From Enhydrobacter aerosaccus (GTDB lineage Bacteria > Pseudomonadota > Alphaproteobacteria > Reyranellales > Reyranellaceae), in the NCBI RefSeq assembly GCF_900167455.1, contig NZ_FUWJ01000001.1:1798001-1862000 (forward strand): 64,000 bases of DNA. Direction: 5' to 3'. Position numbers and translations under genes: made by a program. Below are positions 8,333 to 16,549 of the stretch, one piece after another. The notes under the pieces were generated by a model. The model was not told the DNA's origin. It saw only the letters and a program-made list of their open reading frames with translations, and ran no database searches. The number at the start of each line of letters is the position of its first letter. Position 1 is the stretch's first letter.

Positions 8333-8859
8333 GGCCGAGCCTTCTTTCGCATCCGCAGCTCCAGCACGCCGTTGTTGTACTTTCTCTGGAGAGTTGCGGG
8401 ATCGATCTCCGCCGGCAGGGTAATCTCCTTGGCGTAACGGCGCTCGCCTTTGGACTCGACCGTCAGCTGATCGCCGAGGACCTCGACGGTGATCTCCGCT
8501 TCAGTGACGCCGGGCAGTTCTGCGGTCACTGCCACTTCGTCGGCCTCGTCGAACACGTCCACCAACGGCTCGCGAACCTCGTCAACGACGAACCCCTCCC
8601 GGCTGGGATGGACGTTGCCGAAGCGCTCGACCTGGGCACCGCTCTCTCCGCCGAGCCCCGTCCGGATGCTGAAGCCGTAGACCCCGCGCGCCTTGTCACC
8701 GAGTCCCTTGACGCGAAACTCTCCTTGCCGGCTGTGCACGGCACCGACTTCCACGAGCTTTCCCAGCAGGTCGACCGCTTCGCCGAGCTGGCGGAAAAGA
8801 CCGCCGACTTCGATCTCCGGCCCGTCGTCCTTGCCGCCCGTCTTGCCCCTCTTCGTCAT
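8329..8859 (-). CDS. gvpH: GvpH, Hsp20-like gas vesicle protein
   Basis: A 176-residue protein. The N-terminal half is basic and Gly-rich (MTKRGKTGGKDDGPEIEVGG) and contains the GvpH-type segment QLGEAVDLLGKLVE. The C-terminal half (about 90-170) is an alpha-crystallin/Hsp20 fold: PLVDVFDEADEVAVTAELPGV, then VEVLGDQLTVESKGERRY and a final NNGVLELRMRK. GvpH is thought to chaperone vesicle proteins. The ATG at 8859 has a purine-rich GAGGAGAG upstream. The frame is open further upstream, but that part belongs to the next gene's antisense. It is coupled to the following gvpF/L by ATGA. Confidence 0.85.
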   Translation of the reverse strand: MTKRGKTGGKDDGPEIEVGGLFRQLGEAVDLLGKLVEVGAVHSRQGEFRVKGLGDKARGVYGFSIRTGLGGESGAQVERFGNVHPSREGFVVDEVREPLVDVFDEADEVAVTAELPGVTEAEITVEVLGDQLTVESKGERRYAKEITLPAEIDPATLQRKYNNGVLELRMRKKARP

Positions 8860-8906
8860 CGCGCTCTCCTCTCTAAGACTCGACCGATTCCAACGGCTGC
8901 GTCCGA

Positions 8907-9293
8907 CTAGTATTCGAGCTGCATGGTGCGGTTCGCGATCAAGGCGCCGCCGGGTGCATCGAGAGAAGGCGGCGCGCGGCGTGGACCGCGTCCCTTCCGG
9001 AGCACGGCGCGCCTGGCTGGCTTTTCGTTGAGCAGAGGCCGCAAGGAGTCGAGTTCGTTGCGGATCTTGTCCAACTTCGTCGCGGCCATCTGCCGGCAGT
9101 TCTCCCAGATGGCGATCTCGCGCTCCAACCGGGCACGCTCGTTCTCCAGCCGGGCGAAGCGATTGGCCACCTGCTGGCGGTCGCGCGGCTTTGCGCCCCG
9201 AACGAGTGTCTGCAGCGTCACCGCCTTGCGCAGACTGCTCGTGGCCGGCTTTCTGTCCTTCCTCATCCCATCCTCCATTCGCGCCGCATGCAC
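8907..9293 (-). CDS. Coiled-coil hypothetical protein between gvpN and gvpH
   Basis: A 128-residue basic protein with a strong central coiled coil at about 40-90 (RFARLENERARLEREIAIWENCRQMAATKLDKIRNEL) and a Pro/Arg-rich tail. Codon 6 or 10 (9266) are alternative starts. No family is recognised. It lies 12 bases after the gvpN stop in the same orientation and 47 bases before gvpH, so it is very probably part of the operon. A scaffold or regulatory role is possible but not shown. Confidence 0.65.
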   Translation of the reverse strand: MHAARMEDGMRKDRKPATSSLRKAVTLQTLVRGAKPRDRQQVANRFARLENERARLEREIAIWENCRQMAATKLDKIRNELDSLRPLLNEKPARRAVLRKGRGPRRAPPSLDAPGGALIANRTMQLEY

Positions 9294-9305
9294 TCCGGCA
9301 ACGCG

Positions 9306-10271
9306 CTAGACCTCTCCGACACTGGTAAACGAGCGAGCAGGACAATGATGCTCGATCAGGCTGAGCAGCATTTTCTGCTGCTGTGCGCGCTTGTTGTCGC
9401 CCTTCCCGCCCGGCAGTGATTTTCCGCCCAGGATATCCATGCAGATCTGCACGAACTGCTGATCTTCGATGGTCGGAGCGAGCCGCTCCTGGCTCATCAT
9501 GCGGCAGATCATGATGCTGGTTCGCAGCGTCGGTGTCTGATCGTACTCACCGGTTTCCCGGAACTCGCGCACCATATCGACGATCGGCGCCACCTGTGTC
9601 GGCGGAAGGCCGGACCGCGCGGCGGCGATGGCCAGTTCGAGTTCGCGATCGGCATGTCCCATATCGATCGTGACGATCCGGTCGCCCAGCGCGTCCTGCG
9701 CATCGTGGACGCCCGCGTATTCCTGCGGATTGCTGGTGAAGATCACCCGGAAATTCGGGTGCACCTTTATATAAGGCTCGTTCTGGTTCTGCGCCGGCAG
9801 GACCAACAGGCCTTCTTCGAGGACGCTCAGCAGGACGTTGTTGGCTTCGGGCCGAGAGCGCGTGAACTCGTCATAGATCAGCGTGTAGCCTTCGCGGCAG
9901 GCGGTCGTCAGGCGATGATCTGCCCAGCGCTTGTCGGCCGTTTCCTCCGTCTTGGTCACGGTATGGATGAAGCGATCGACGACCCGCCGGAAGTGATAGC
10001 CGTGCTGCGTTCCCACCAGGGTCGAGGTCAGCATCTCCTCGTCACCGGTGATCATCACCATCGGCCTGCCGAGCAAAGCGGCGAGATGGAGCGCGAGCGT
10101 CGTCTTGCCCGTGCCCGCCGGACCGCGGAAATGAACCGAGAAGCCGGCATTCAAATAGCCGAGCGCCCGCCTGGCCGTTGCCTCGACGCTCTGCGTGCGA
10201 ACGAAGTCCGCACGCGGTCTCGGCTCGATCGTCGTCACGACTCCGATTTCTTCCGCCTGATCCATGCTCAT
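9306..10271 (-). CDS. gvpN: Gas vesicle protein GvpN (MoxR-type AAA+ ATPase)
   Basis: A 321-residue ATPase with Walker A GPAGTGKTT, GvpN-typical TGDEEMLTSTLVGTQHGY, Walker B LIYDEFTRSRPEANNVLLS and sensor-1 region FRVIFTSNPQEYAG. GvpN is an AAA+ protein required for vesicles to grow beyond small bicones. The ATG at 10271 was chosen because GAGGGG lies 9 bases upstream. A second in-frame ATG at 10322 adds 17 residues and overlaps the upstream gene by 8 bases, but lacks a ribosome site. Confidence 0.95.
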   Translation of the reverse strand: MSMDQAEEIGVVTTIEPRPRADFVRTQSVEATARRALGYLNAGFSVHFRGPAGTGKTTLALHLAALLGRPMVMITGDEEMLTSTLVGTQHGYHFRRVVDRFIHTVTKTEETADKRWADHRLTTACREGYTLIYDEFTRSRPEANNVLLSVLEEGLLVLPAQNQNEPYIKVHPNFRVIFTSNPQEYAGVHDAQDALGDRIVTIDMGHADRELELAIAAARSGLPPTQVAPIVDMVREFRETGEYDQTPTLRTSIMICRMMSQERLAPTIEDQQFVQICMDILGGKSLPGGKGDNKRAQQQKMLLSLIEHHCPARSFTSVGEV

Positions 10272-10314
10272 CTCGTCAGCCCCCTCACTTGCGTCGACAT
10301 CCGCGAAAAAGCCT

Positions 10315-11169
10315 TCATGCATCGGCCGTTCGAAGCTGCGACTCGAATTGACGCGCTCGGTACCAGTGCTGCCGCTCCTTGGCGAAAAGCGTGGGATCGC
10401 GTTCCCAAGCCCGAAACTGCTCGTAGACCTCTGCCAGGTGAGGACTTGCGCGGCGCCAATCCTCGGCGTCCAGCGGCTTGCCCCGACACCAGCCGGGTTC
10501 TCTCGATTCCAGGCCCCCGATGGGGAAGACGGCGCGCGCAAAGGGGTCGCGACCGCCGATTGCCTCGCCGCTTACGAGATAGGCGACCCGATTCCCGAAT
10601 GTCGCGGCGCGCTCGCTGGTCAGGCCGAGCCGATTTCCGGCCACGACGGCCATGCTCTCGAGGAGATAAGCGAAGGCCTCCAACGCCTGCGGCGTGACAT
10701 GAACCCCGTCCTCCAGGTCGCGCCTTACGAGAAGCGCGTCGGCATAGGCGAGCGACGGCAGCGAGCCGAATTTCGCCGACCTGAACAGTCCAAATCCGAA
10801 GTCGGCCTCGGCGAAGTCGCCGATTTCCTCGACCTCCTCCAGCCCGATCCTCAAAAGAGCCCAGACTTTCTCGAAAACTGACATCACACCCCGGAGATCC
10901 GGTTCGAGCACGATCTCGAGGGCAAAGCCGTCGCGGAGATGCAGGCGGCATGGGATGCCCTCGAGGACGGCGAGCTCGACCGGTAGCGTCATCTCGACGC
11001 TGCCGCTCCGACGCCCTGCCGATCGAATTCTGCGCTCTCCCAAATACATGCCGACCTCGTCTTTCAATCGCTTCCGCTCGTTGATGCTTCGTCGATGTCT
11101 TGCCGCTGTCAGATCTCGTCCCATTTTTTCTAGCAGGACGACCCGCCGCACTTGTTGGGCGGCGGGCAC
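10315..11169 (-). CDS. Hypothetical protein between gvpA-proximal coiled-coil gene and gvpN
   Basis: Up to 284 residues. Codon 1 is GTG at 11169; the ATG at 11124 (MGRDLTAAR) or the one at codon 60 could also be the start. The protein is soluble and mixed alpha/beta, with a segment VELAVLEGIPCRLHLRDGFALEIVLE near residue 65 and an acidic helical centre. No known domain is recognised. Position between gvpA and gvpN and the 8-base overlap with the longer gvpN frame suggest a vesicle-linked role. The product may be specific to this proteobacterial type of gvp operon. Confidence 0.65.
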   Translation of the reverse strand: MPAAQQVRRVVLLEKMGRDLTAARHRRSINERKRLKDEVGMYLGERRIRSAGRRSGSVEMTLPVELAVLEGIPCRLHLRDGFALEIVLEPDLRGVMSVFEKVWALLRIGLEEVEEIGDFAEADFGFGLFRSAKFGSLPSLAYADALLVRRDLEDGVHVTPQALEAFAYLLESMAVVAGNRLGLTSERAATFGNRVAYLVSGEAIGGRDPFARAVFPIGGLESREPGWCRGKPLDAEDWRRASPHLAEVYEQFRAWERDPTLFAKERQHWYRARQFESQLRTADA

Positions 11170-11220
11170 CTCATCCGGTGTCCCGCCCGCCTCGTCGATC
11201 AGCTGGCCGTTACCGCCGGC

Positions 11221-11739
11221 CTACCGCGTTCCTTTGCCGACATGCGTTCCCCAGGCATCGCCGGCGCCCGCGCGATCCTGCCGCAACGCATCGACGAACT
11301 TGCTGGCACCCGCCCGCAGAGAGCCAACGCGGCGGCGAATTTCCTTCACGTGCGTCTGACGGGCACTCCGCTCCCGGCTCGCCATGCTTCGCCGCGCTGC
11401 CGCCAGTCGGGCAGCTTCCGCGCTGACCGTGTCGCGGACGTGATCGGCATAGGCTGTCAGCTTGGGCCACAGTTCACCGGCCGCTGCCTCGCGTTCCGTC
11501 TTGAAACGCTCGATCATTTCTTCCGCGGCGCCACGCATGAAGGCCGTGCGTCCGAAGATGTCCCGCAGGCTGCTTTTCACGGCCGCCTGATGGGTTGCCA
11601 TCGCCTGCTCGCGGGCTGCCTCGTTGCTCTCGGTCTCCCGCTTCAGGTCCGCCTTGATCTTCGCCAGGGCTGCGGCCCGATCTCGTTGCGCCACTTCGAT
11701 CTGCGCTGTTACGCGCGCCATCTCGCTCGTCAAAGACAT
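11221..11739 (-). CDS. Long coiled-coil protein immediately after gvpA
   Basis: A 172-residue highly charged protein that is almost entirely helical (MSLTSEMARVTAQIEVAQRDRA onwards), with heptad-like Ala/Leu/Glu/Lys spacing to about residue 150. It lies 94 bases downstream of gvpA in the same orientation. Size, position and composition recall the coiled-coil proteins (GvpQ, GvpT or GvpC-like) that many vesicle clusters carry near gvpA. I cannot see the 33-residue GvpC repeats, so it is not called GvpC. Strengthening or assembly of the shell is an inference. Confidence 0.65.
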   Translation of the reverse strand: MSLTSEMARVTAQIEVAQRDRAAALAKIKADLKRETESNEAAREQAMATHQAAVKSSLRDIFGRTAFMRGAAEEMIERFKTEREAAAGELWPKLTAYADHVRDTVSAEAARLAAARRSMASRERSARQTHVKEIRRRVGSLRAGASKFVDALRQDRAGAGDAWGTHVGKGTR

Positions 11740-11833
11740 GGTCTCGTCTCCTCTTCAGCTGGGGAACCTGAGGGCCGCGCCCGATGTCGGTGCTCGGGAA
11801 GGGGCCGTTCTCCCCTCCCCAAGCACCTGGGCA

Positions 11834-12046
11834 TCAAGCGGCCTCGGCACCGGCGGTCAGGCCAACCGCCTCGGCATACTTGAGGTAGGTATCCACGCCG
11901 GCGACCACGACGCGGGCTTCGACCGCGAGCAGTTCGATACCGACGAGCGACACGCGCACCCACGCATCGATGACGATACCCTTGTCGAGGATACGGTCGA
12001 CGACCTCGGCAAGACTGCTCGAGGCATTCATCTTCTCAACGGCCAT
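11834..12046 (-). CDS. gvpA: Major gas vesicle shell protein GvpA
   Basis: A 70-residue protein starting [27 protein letters not shown], then [36 protein letters not shown]. This is the nearly invariant GvpA sequence with its helix-strand-strand-helix layout. GvpA polymerises into the ribbed wall of gas-filled vesicles that give buoyancy. It is the first gene of the 12-kb operon, preceded by a long leader; the open frame extends upstream, but homology begins at the ATG at 12046. The other two GvpA-family genes (4125 and 6277) are minor variants. Confidence 0.97.
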   Translation of the reverse strand: MAVEKMNASSSLAEVVDRILDKGIVIDAWVRVSLVGIELLAVEARVVVAGVDTYLKYAEAVGLTAGAEAA

Positions 12047-12158
12047 ATGGGATCCCCCATCTTGGATGACACGGACGAAGGATTTCGCCCGCAGGTGACG
12101 GAACGACCTTCGCGTCACGAAGACGTGTGTCCCAAATTTCCATTCGACCGACCATCAA

Positions 12159-12188
12159 GGAGACTCCCAATTCATAGGGTGAGTCTCC
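12159..12188. repeat. Inverted repeat in the gvpA leader
   Basis: GGAGACTC (12159-12166) and GAGTCTCC (12181-12188) are perfect complements separated by 14 bases. The hairpin lies about 113-142 bases upstream of the gvpA start. If transcribed it would fold in the leader; if not, it could be an operator. There is no T-run after it in the direction of gvpA, so a terminator is unlikely. Confidence 0.6.
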
Positions 12189-12315
12189 CGACATCGGAGG
12201 GAATGCACTCGGCACAGGGGGATTTCCCACGCCTCATTTTACAGAGCCGTACGACCACCGCCGCGATATCCGTTCAGCTCGTGGATTTCGGGAGCGTCAC
12301 TCAGTCCCGCGCATT

Positions 12316-12331
12316 CAACCACCTGTGGTTG
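12316..12331. promoter_or_regulatory. Palindromic candidate operator CAACCAC-CT-GTGGTTG
   Basis: A perfect 7-base-arm palindrome with a 2-base centre, about 270 bases upstream of gvpA and 230 bases upstream of the kinase gene. A dimeric regulator could bind here. The nearby FixJ-type regulator is one candidate, but no consensus is known to me for it. Confidence 0.35.
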
Positions 12332-12562
12332 CTCGCACTGAGCCACTCGCCTTTATGTTGAAAAACGGCCACGGATACACGGTTCCTGGTCGTTATCGTC
12401 GGAGAAAAATATCGCTTCCAATCCGTCGTCGATTGTTTGATACGCTAATTTTTGCAGCAATCATCGCTCTGTAACCGTACGGACCAATTTGGCTGATACT
12501 CGGCCTTTTGCGAGTCGTCGGATCGAGCGCTGTTCGCTGGGTCAACGTACTCGGAGGCTGCA

Positions 12563-13282
12563 ATGCGCGACGGCACGCTCACCAATCTCGCCCCCCAATG
12601 GGAACGTGAGGCGACACTGCGTGTCATGACGGCTTACGTGGCTCACGAACTCAACCATCCGCTTGGCACGATCATCAACCTCGCGAACACGCTTTCTAGG
12701 CAGCTCGCGAAGCCTGTCATCAAGCCTCAGGACATCGACGAGCAGATCAAGGAGATCAAGGCCGAGGCGATGCGGGCGACGACGATCATCAAGCATTTGC
12801 GCATGCTGACCGAACGTCGGCCGGTCGGCCGGTCGGTCGTCGATCTCGTGGAAGTATGCCAGGAGGCGATCGATCGGCTTGCCTCCCTGGCGGAGAACAA
12901 GATGATCCGGGTTCGCCTCCATACCTGCACACCACGGACGAAAGTCCATGGATTCAAGGCTTTATTGGAGACGGCACTGCTCAATTTCATGATGAACAGC
13001 ATTGCCGCTCTCGATGTGCCGATGATCGCTACCCGGCGGCTGACAATTCGCGTGGCGTCACCAAATCCCGAAACGACGGTCGTTCAGATCTTCGACAATG
13101 GCTGCGGCGTTCCGGAGCATATACGCGACCGGATGTTTGAACCTTTCGTGACGACCAAGCCGGAGGGGAGCGGCCTCGGCCTGGCCATCGCCAGTGACAT
13201 CATCCATTGGCATCGTGGCAGCGTCTCCTGCCGTTCCCGACGATGGGGAACGTGCATGGAGATGCTTCTTCCATGCGCGTGA
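12563..13282 (+). CDS. Soluble sensor histidine kinase without a recognisable input domain
   Basis: A 239-residue kinase. The H-box is MTAYVAHELNHPLGTIINLA (phospho-acceptor His near residue 29), followed by the N-box region LLETALLNFMMNSIAAL, G1 DNGCGVPEH, F-box MFEPFVTTK and G2 GSGLGLAIA. There are no membrane segments and no PAS or GAF domain, so the input must come from a partner protein or from the short N-terminus. This resembles the core of FixL-type or TodS-type kinases. A GGAGG lies 5 bases before the ATG. The next gene is a FixJ-like regulator, its likely partner, and both are divergent from the gvp operon. Confidence 0.88.
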   Translation: MRDGTLTNLAPQWEREATLRVMTAYVAHELNHPLGTIINLANTLSRQLAKPVIKPQDIDEQIKEIKAEAMRATTIIKHLRMLTERRPVGRSVVDLVEVCQEAIDRLASLAENKMIRVRLHTCTPRTKVHGFKALLETALLNFMMNSIAALDVPMIATRRLTIRVASPNPETTVVQIFDNGCGVPEHIRDRMFEPFVTTKPEGSGLGLAIASDIIHWHRGSVSCRSRRWGTCMEMLLPCA

Positions 13283-13398
13283 CATTTTCCCTGCGTGTGA
13301 CGTTCAGTGTGCCAATCCGGAACTCGGACGTTGCGCGCGAAATATGACCGTTCGGTTGCGCAACAGACCTCTCGCGAGTCGGGTCTTGGTCTGTACAG

Positions 13399-13412
13399 TT
13401 GATCCAAATCAA
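13399..13412. promoter_or_regulatory. FNR/FixK-type box TTGAT-N4-ATCAA
   Basis: The bases TTGATCCAAATCAA exactly match the consensus for FNR/FixK/Dnr-class regulators. The centre (13405.5) is about 55 bases before the ATG of the response-regulator gene. This would place the transcription start near 13447 if the regulator acts at -41.5. It points to control of the two-component system by low oxygen or nitric oxide. Confidence 0.65.
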
Positions 13413-13460
13413 TGATCGACCTTCGGTTGCGTATCAGTAGTAATTTAGGGGAAGGCGCTC

Positions 13461-14114
13461 ATGGCCGATCATGTGTACGTCGTCGATGACGATGATCAAT
13501 TCAGAAACTCACTATGTGCACTGATCGAGTCCGTTGGGTTGCAGGTCGAGGGATGGAGGGATCCGGGCTCCCTTCTCAATCGGGCTCGCATTGAACGTCC
13601 TGGTTGCGTCGTTCTCGACTACCGTCTTCCCTCCCTGTCCGGCCTCGAAGTTCTGCGACTGCTGCGCCAGAAGAGTTCGGTGCCCGCGATCCTGATCAGC
13701 GCCTATGCCGATGTTCAGACCGCGGTCGCCGCCATGGAGATGGGCGCGGCCACCGTCTTCGAGAAGCCGGTCGACGACAACGCCTTTCTCAACAAGCTGG
13801 AGCGCTTCTGCTTCGAGGATCAGCAGAGGGTGCTCAAGCAGGCGCGTTGCACACTCGTTCAGTCCAAGCTGGCGCGCCTGACGGATACGGAACGGGAGGT
13901 GCTGGCCCAGATGCGGCTGGGGCATTCCAACAAGATGATCGCCCGCAATCTCTCCAAAAGCGTCAAGGCAGTCGAGCGTCAACGTCAGAACGTGGTGCGG
14001 AAGCTGGATTGCACGTCGGCCATGGAAGCGGTCCTGACGGTGCATATGTGTCCGATCCATGAGCAATCGCCCTTGAATTGCCCGGGCGATGGCTGCTCCG
14101 GCGTCGGACGGTGA
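13461..14114 (+). CDS. FixJ-family response regulator (receiver plus LuxR-type HTH)
   Basis: A 217-residue regulator. The receiver domain has the acidic pocket VVDDDD at 7-12, phospho-acceptor Asp53 in VVLDYRLP, conserved Ser/Thr in LISAYAD and Lys in FEKPVDD. A LuxR-type HTH follows at about 138-200 (LTDTEREVLAQMRLGHSNKMIARNLSKSVKAVERQRQNV). The C-terminal tail (CPIHEQSPLNCPGDGC) holds three Cys and may bind a metal. It follows the kinase by 178 bases and has its own FNR/FixK-type box. Control of the adjacent gvp operon is plausible but not shown. Confidence 0.9.
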   Translation: MADHVYVVDDDDQFRNSLCALIESVGLQVEGWRDPGSLLNRARIERPGCVVLDYRLPSLSGLEVLRLLRQKSSVPAILISAYADVQTAVAAMEMGAATVFEKPVDDNAFLNKLERFCFEDQQRVLKQARCTLVQSKLARLTDTEREVLAQMRLGHSNKMIARNLSKSVKAVERQRQNVVRKLDCTSAMEAVLTVHMCPIHEQSPLNCPGDGCSGVGR

Positions 14115-14258
14115 GCTGACCGCGCAGAGCTCGTCTCTTCCAGAATAATGCCTGGCGAAACAACGGCGCATCGCCATCGCGTCACGGTGTTGACCGGCTG
14201 CGGACGGCCGACCTTAATTCGCTCGACAAGCAATGAAGAAGAGAGCGGGAGGATGTTC

Positions 14259-15245
14259 ATGGCGGTTGGACCATGGCGCAGGCGCGCGGCAATCGCGGTA
14301 GCGATGGGCGGCATCGCCGCCCTGACAATGTCGAGAGCGGCCGAGGCACAGGACTTTCCGAACAAGCCGATCACGATCGTCTGTCCGTTCGGTCCCGGCA
14401 CGGCAAACGACATCATCGCCCGCCAGCTTGCCCAGGACATGATGAGCACGCTGGGCCAGAGCGTCGTCGTCGACAATCGGCCTGGCGCCACGGGCAATAT
14501 CGCGGCGGACCTCGTCGTCAAATCGCGGCCGGACGGCTACACGCTGCTGATCGCCTCCATGAGCAACATCCTCAATCAGGTGACCGGCAATGCGAACACT
14601 GACTTGACCAAGGACTCCACGCCGGTCGCCTTTGCCGGCATGGCGCTCTATTCGATGTTCGTGCCCAACGAGCTTCCCGTGAACAGCGTGGCCGACCTCG
14701 TCGAACTTGCCCGCCGCCAGCCCGGCAAGCTCAATTATGCCGGCTATGTCGGCGGCGTCCCGCAGTTCCTCGGCGAGATGTTGAACCGGGCGGCCGGCAT
14801 CACCATGGTGATGGTGCCCTACAAGAGCACCCCCGACGCGCTGGTCGACTTGCTGGCCAATCGCATCCAGGTGTGGTTCACGCCCGTCGCATCCGGCATT
14901 CCCGTCCAGAGCAGCAAGCAGGCGCGCATGATCGCCGTCACGGGCAATACCAGGGCGCGCGTTCTGCCGGACGTTCCGACCTTCAAGGAAGCTGGCTATC
15001 CCGATCTGACCGTCGAGGTCGCCTACTTCCTGCTGGCAGCGAAGGGCACGCCCAAGCCGATCGTCGACAAGCTCTCAGACGCCGTCGACCGGGCCCTGCG
15101 GAACCCGAAGATCAAGGACACCCTGATGTCGCAGGGAATCGAGGAGAAGATAGGTGGCCCCGACGAGGTCGGAAGCTACCTCGCCGGTGAAGTCCGGCGC
15201 TGGGCCGATATCGCCAAGCTGTCCACCCCCACCGCCGGAAAATAA
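14259..15245 (+). CDS. TctC/Bug-family periplasmic solute-binding protein
   Basis: A 328-residue protein with a signal peptide (WRRRAAIAVAMGGIAALTMSRAAEAQ, cleavage after AEA) and the family start DFPNKPITIVCPFGPGTANDIIARQLAQ. Further family features are VDNRPGATGNIAADLV and the region around VPTFKEAGYPDL. These receptors bind carboxylates such as citrate or aromatic acids for tripartite tricarboxylate transporters. No TctA or TctB gene is nearby, so it is an orphan receptor, common in alpha- and betaproteobacteria. The ATG at 14259 has GGGAGG at good spacing; the ATG two codons upstream is too close. Confidence 0.92.
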   Translation: MAVGPWRRRAAIAVAMGGIAALTMSRAAEAQDFPNKPITIVCPFGPGTANDIIARQLAQDMMSTLGQSVVVDNRPGATGNIAADLVVKSRPDGYTLLIASMSNILNQVTGNANTDLTKDSTPVAFAGMALYSMFVPNELPVNSVADLVELARRQPGKLNYAGYVGGVPQFLGEMLNRAAGITMVMVPYKSTPDALVDLLANRIQVWFTPVASGIPVQSSKQARMIAVTGNTRARVLPDVPTFKEAGYPDLTVEVAYFLLAAKGTPKPIVDKLSDAVDRALRNPKIKDTLMSQGIEEKIGGPDEVGSYLAGEVRRWADIAKLSTPTAGK

Positions 15246-15306
15246 GGACGCATCAGTCGCGGAGCTGGTCCAACCATCCTAGGCATCGCGGGCCTCGCAC
15301 CGGAGT

Positions 15307-16320
15307 CTAGTGCAACGCCGTCTGGAAGAAGCGCACGACCTCCGCATTGAAGGTCCGGTGGAACGCGGCGCGGTCAAAGCCGGGCGGATCGGTGCAGAGT
15401 CCGGGAGCGCGGCTGGCGAGACGTGGCGCGCAGGGCGGCAGGAAGCTGTAATGGTTCGCGCCGGCGACGAGGTGGTATTCCGGCGGTCGCGGCAGAGCCC
15501 GGCGTACCGCTTCGTCATACCAAGCGTCCGGCTGATGATGATCCTCCGCCGCCCGCCAGAGCTGGACTGGAATGCGGACGTTCTTCAAGCCATCGGGGCT
15601 GAAGGCGAAGCCAAACGCCGGAGCGGCGACGACGATCGCCTTGATACGAGGATCGGCGATCCAGGCGCCGGCAGGAACATCCGCGCCGAGATGCGGATCG
15701 GCACCGCCCTGCTTCAGGGCTTGGCAGAGATCGTGGTCCGGGTGCGCCTGGCAATACGGAGCCGTCCTGTCGAGATCCGGAACGCCGCCCGCGGCCACGA
15801 GGACGGTGAAGCCGCCGTTGGAGAAGCCGAAGGCGCCCACGCGGCCAGCATTCACGGCTCCATGCCCGGGCCATTCCTCCACCATGTAGGACACAAGCCG
15901 CCGAAGCTGGGCCGGGCGGCGCCATAAGCGCAGGACCTGGCTTTGGTCGTTATAGGTGTCGCCCGCATGATCGATGGCGGCGACGACGAAGCCGGCCTGC
16001 GCGAGGGCCAGAGCCGTGTCGTAGTGGGCTTGATAGGAGGCCCCTCCGCCGTGCGAGAGAACCACCAAGGGCAGGTCGTGGCCGGAGACCGGCGCGCCAA
16101 CCGCAACGGTCTGGGTGAACAAGCCCAAGCTATGCTCTGTCGCCGGCGCGTCCGTGGGATACCAGACGCCACCGCGCAAGGGCGGCTCCGTCCCGTTCGA
16201 TACCTGGATCGTCTCGAAGCCGACATTGGCGGCAGACGCGACAGAAGCCGTGACGGCGAGGAGACCGAAAACGACGCAGAAGACCAGCATCCTCAGAGTG
16301 TCGCTCTGTCGATTCTTCAA
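15307..16320 (-). CDS. Secreted alpha/beta hydrolase, dienelactone hydrolase/PAF-acetylhydrolase-like
   Basis: About 337 residues from a TTG at 16320 that has GAGAGG 6 bases upstream; an ATG at 16290 is the alternative. The N-terminus (RMLVFCVVFGLLAVTASVASA) is a signal peptide. The fold is shown by LPLVVLSHGGGASY, the nucleophile elbow GAFGFSNGGFT, an acidic residue after WRAAEDHH and a C-terminal His in GANHYSF. Substrate unknown; such enzymes are annotated as predicted dienelactone hydrolases. A decayed relative lies at about 34195-34475 in this window. Confidence 0.85.
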   Translation of the reverse strand: MKNRQSDTLRMLVFCVVFGLLAVTASVASAANVGFETIQVSNGTEPPLRGGVWYPTDAPATEHSLGLFTQTVAVGAPVSGHDLPLVVLSHGGGASYQAHYDTALALAQAGFVVAAIDHAGDTYNDQSQVLRLWRRPAQLRRLVSYMVEEWPGHGAVNAGRVGAFGFSNGGFTVLVAAGGVPDLDRTAPYCQAHPDHDLCQALKQGGADPHLGADVPAGAWIADPRIKAIVVAAPAFGFAFSPDGLKNVRIPVQLWRAAEDHHQPDAWYDEAVRRALPRPPEYHLVAGANHYSFLPPCAPRLASRAPGLCTDPPGFDRAAFHRTFNAEVVRFFQTALH

Positions 16321-16549
16321 TTTGGTCCTCTCGCCGATAGCCCAGGCGCCAATGACCCAGTGCACTGAAACGCATGGAACGCAGGGAAGTTCCGCCTCAT
16401 ATGCGCAGGTGGGCAAATCCTGTGATCCATGGGCTTTCCGGGCGGCAAGTTGATCCGATAGACTTGACGTCTCGAGCCGGTCGGGCAACCACATAGCCAT
16501 TCAGCTCTTTCATTCGTTCACTCTGCTCGACCTCGCAACGGAGTAGTGA

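Larger units (their letters stand above)
12047..12562. promoter_or_regulatory. Intergenic control region between gvpA and the divergent kinase gene
   Basis: About 516 bases with no convincing gene. It must hold the leftward gvp promoter and the rightward kinase promoter. Visible structures are an inverted repeat GGAGACTC/GAGTCTCC and a palindrome CAACCACCTGTGGTTG, both listed separately. Reading leftward, about 12340-12325 offers TGGCTC-N5-GAGCA. This has the GG-N10-GC spacing of a sigma-54 promoter but poor -12 bases, so it is only a weak candidate. A ribosome site GGAGG precedes the kinase start. Confidence 0.4.

Noticed and set aside
12325..12340. Sigma-54 promoter for gvpA
   Set aside because: Spacing fits (GG-N10-GC) but the -12 bases are poor and no sigma-54 activator gene is nearby, so it is not listed as a feature of its own.
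14259..15245. Tripartite tricarboxylate transporter operon
   Set aside because: Only the TctC/Bug receptor is present; no TctA or TctB gene is found on either side.
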